A stretch of DNA of 64,000 nt from Diadema setosum (Eukaryota; Echinodermata; Echinoidea; Diadematoida; Diadematidae): the NCBI GenBank assembly GCA_033980235.1, contig CM067065.1, positions 24,131,337 to 24,195,336 on the forward strand. Direction: 5' to 3'. This document shows positions 63,650-64,000 of this stretch, in pieces (within the stretch, counting starts at the first letter, position 1; each line of letters starts with the position of its first letter). Both the position numbers and the translations under genes were made by a program. The notes beneath the pieces were generated by a model. It saw only the letters and a program-made list of their open reading frames with translations, ran no database searches and was not told where the DNA came from.

Positions 63650-64000
63650 TTAAAAATGAACAGTGGATGAGACAGATTCATTATCACACTTTTTTTCAAA
63701 AAAAAAGTAAGGCTTTAATGGGCTTTTAGATGTGGATAATAAATGAATGACTAATAATTACATTATTTAGGGGAATCATTTTAGATATCAGGACATGAAA
63801 ACTACTATTCTTTTCATTATATTATTCTTTGCATAAGACCGCTTTGTCGGGTAGGATAAACGTTAAATTCATTATCTGGAGAGAAAGAAACTGTACATAA
63901 ACATACCAACGTCATGCAAAAATAATTCACCGTAAATACTTTATTAAAATAATACAGAAAATTCATTTGTATGAGCAAAAAAAATAAAAAATCGTGTTGA

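Larger units (their letters stand above)
61360..64000 (+). repeat. Paralogous block, copy without large insertions, cut by window end
   Basis: Colinear with 19750-26163. Continues past the window edge. Contains (CG/CA)n at 62591-62632, the promoter-like module and a TTAA MITE. Confidence 0.8.

Overview
The window reads as gene-poor nuclear DNA from a marine invertebrate deuterostome, most likely an echinoderm of the sea-urchin type. The reasons are AT-rich intergenic sequence, dense microsatellites, recurrent 'taggcctac'-type words, GT-AG introns, a large single-exon Toll-like receptor of the kind that is expanded in sea urchins, and non-LTR retrotransposons of L1/Tx1 and CR1/Jockey type. The species cannot be fixed from sequence alone, and there is nothing bacterial (no operons, CRISPR array or rRNA).

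Two protein-coding genes are supported. (1) A Toll-like receptor on the minus strand (6287-8926): signal sequence, about 22 leucine-rich repeats, cysteine-capped C-terminal LRR flank, one membrane helix and a cytoplasmic TIR domain, with a splice acceptor immediately upstream of the start. (2) A three-exon Ly6/uPAR (three-finger fold) GPI-anchored surface protein on the plus strand (33816-40401). It was assembled from a signal-peptide exon, a first cysteine exon and a last exon carrying the CxC...DNCN end and a hydrophobic tail. Both introns are phase 1 and the spliced frame is open for 218 residues. A duplicated TATA/initiator/5' splice-donor module (24.79-24.97 kb and 62.73-62.94 kb) probably marks the first exon of a further duplicated transcription unit whose later exons are not recognisable here.

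Most of the rest is mobile DNA. 0-2.3 kb: TTAA-flanked MITEs, one nested in another. 5.7-6.1 kb: a TIR MITE. 9.5-11.05 kb: a 213-bp tandem repeat upstream of the TLR gene. 16.2-17.3 kb: a very short MITE and an L1/Tx1 fragment. 19.75-26.16 kb: a block paralogous to 61.36-64.0 kb, made longer by two GC-rich MITEs and a long-TIR element that itself carries a TTAA MITE; intact, insertion-free versions lie elsewhere in the window. 26.5-32.4 kb: LINE fragments, more TTAA MITEs and a second long-TIR element. 33.8-40.4 kb: the Ly6 gene, whose first intron holds a nested MITE pair, a tRNA-derived SINE and a 246-bp MITE. 41.3-46.5 kb: another 247-bp MITE, a CR1/Jockey-like LINE and a TIR element rich in TGACCTTTGACC words. 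53.96-61.77 kb: a hierarchical tandem duplication (about 0.88-kb units inside a 3.8-kb duplicated segment).

The two genes are both cell-surface proteins but nothing in the sequence links their regulation. The chief interest is the mobile-element record: several insertions can be dated relative to each other and their target-site duplications read directly, because empty sites are present in the same 64 kb.
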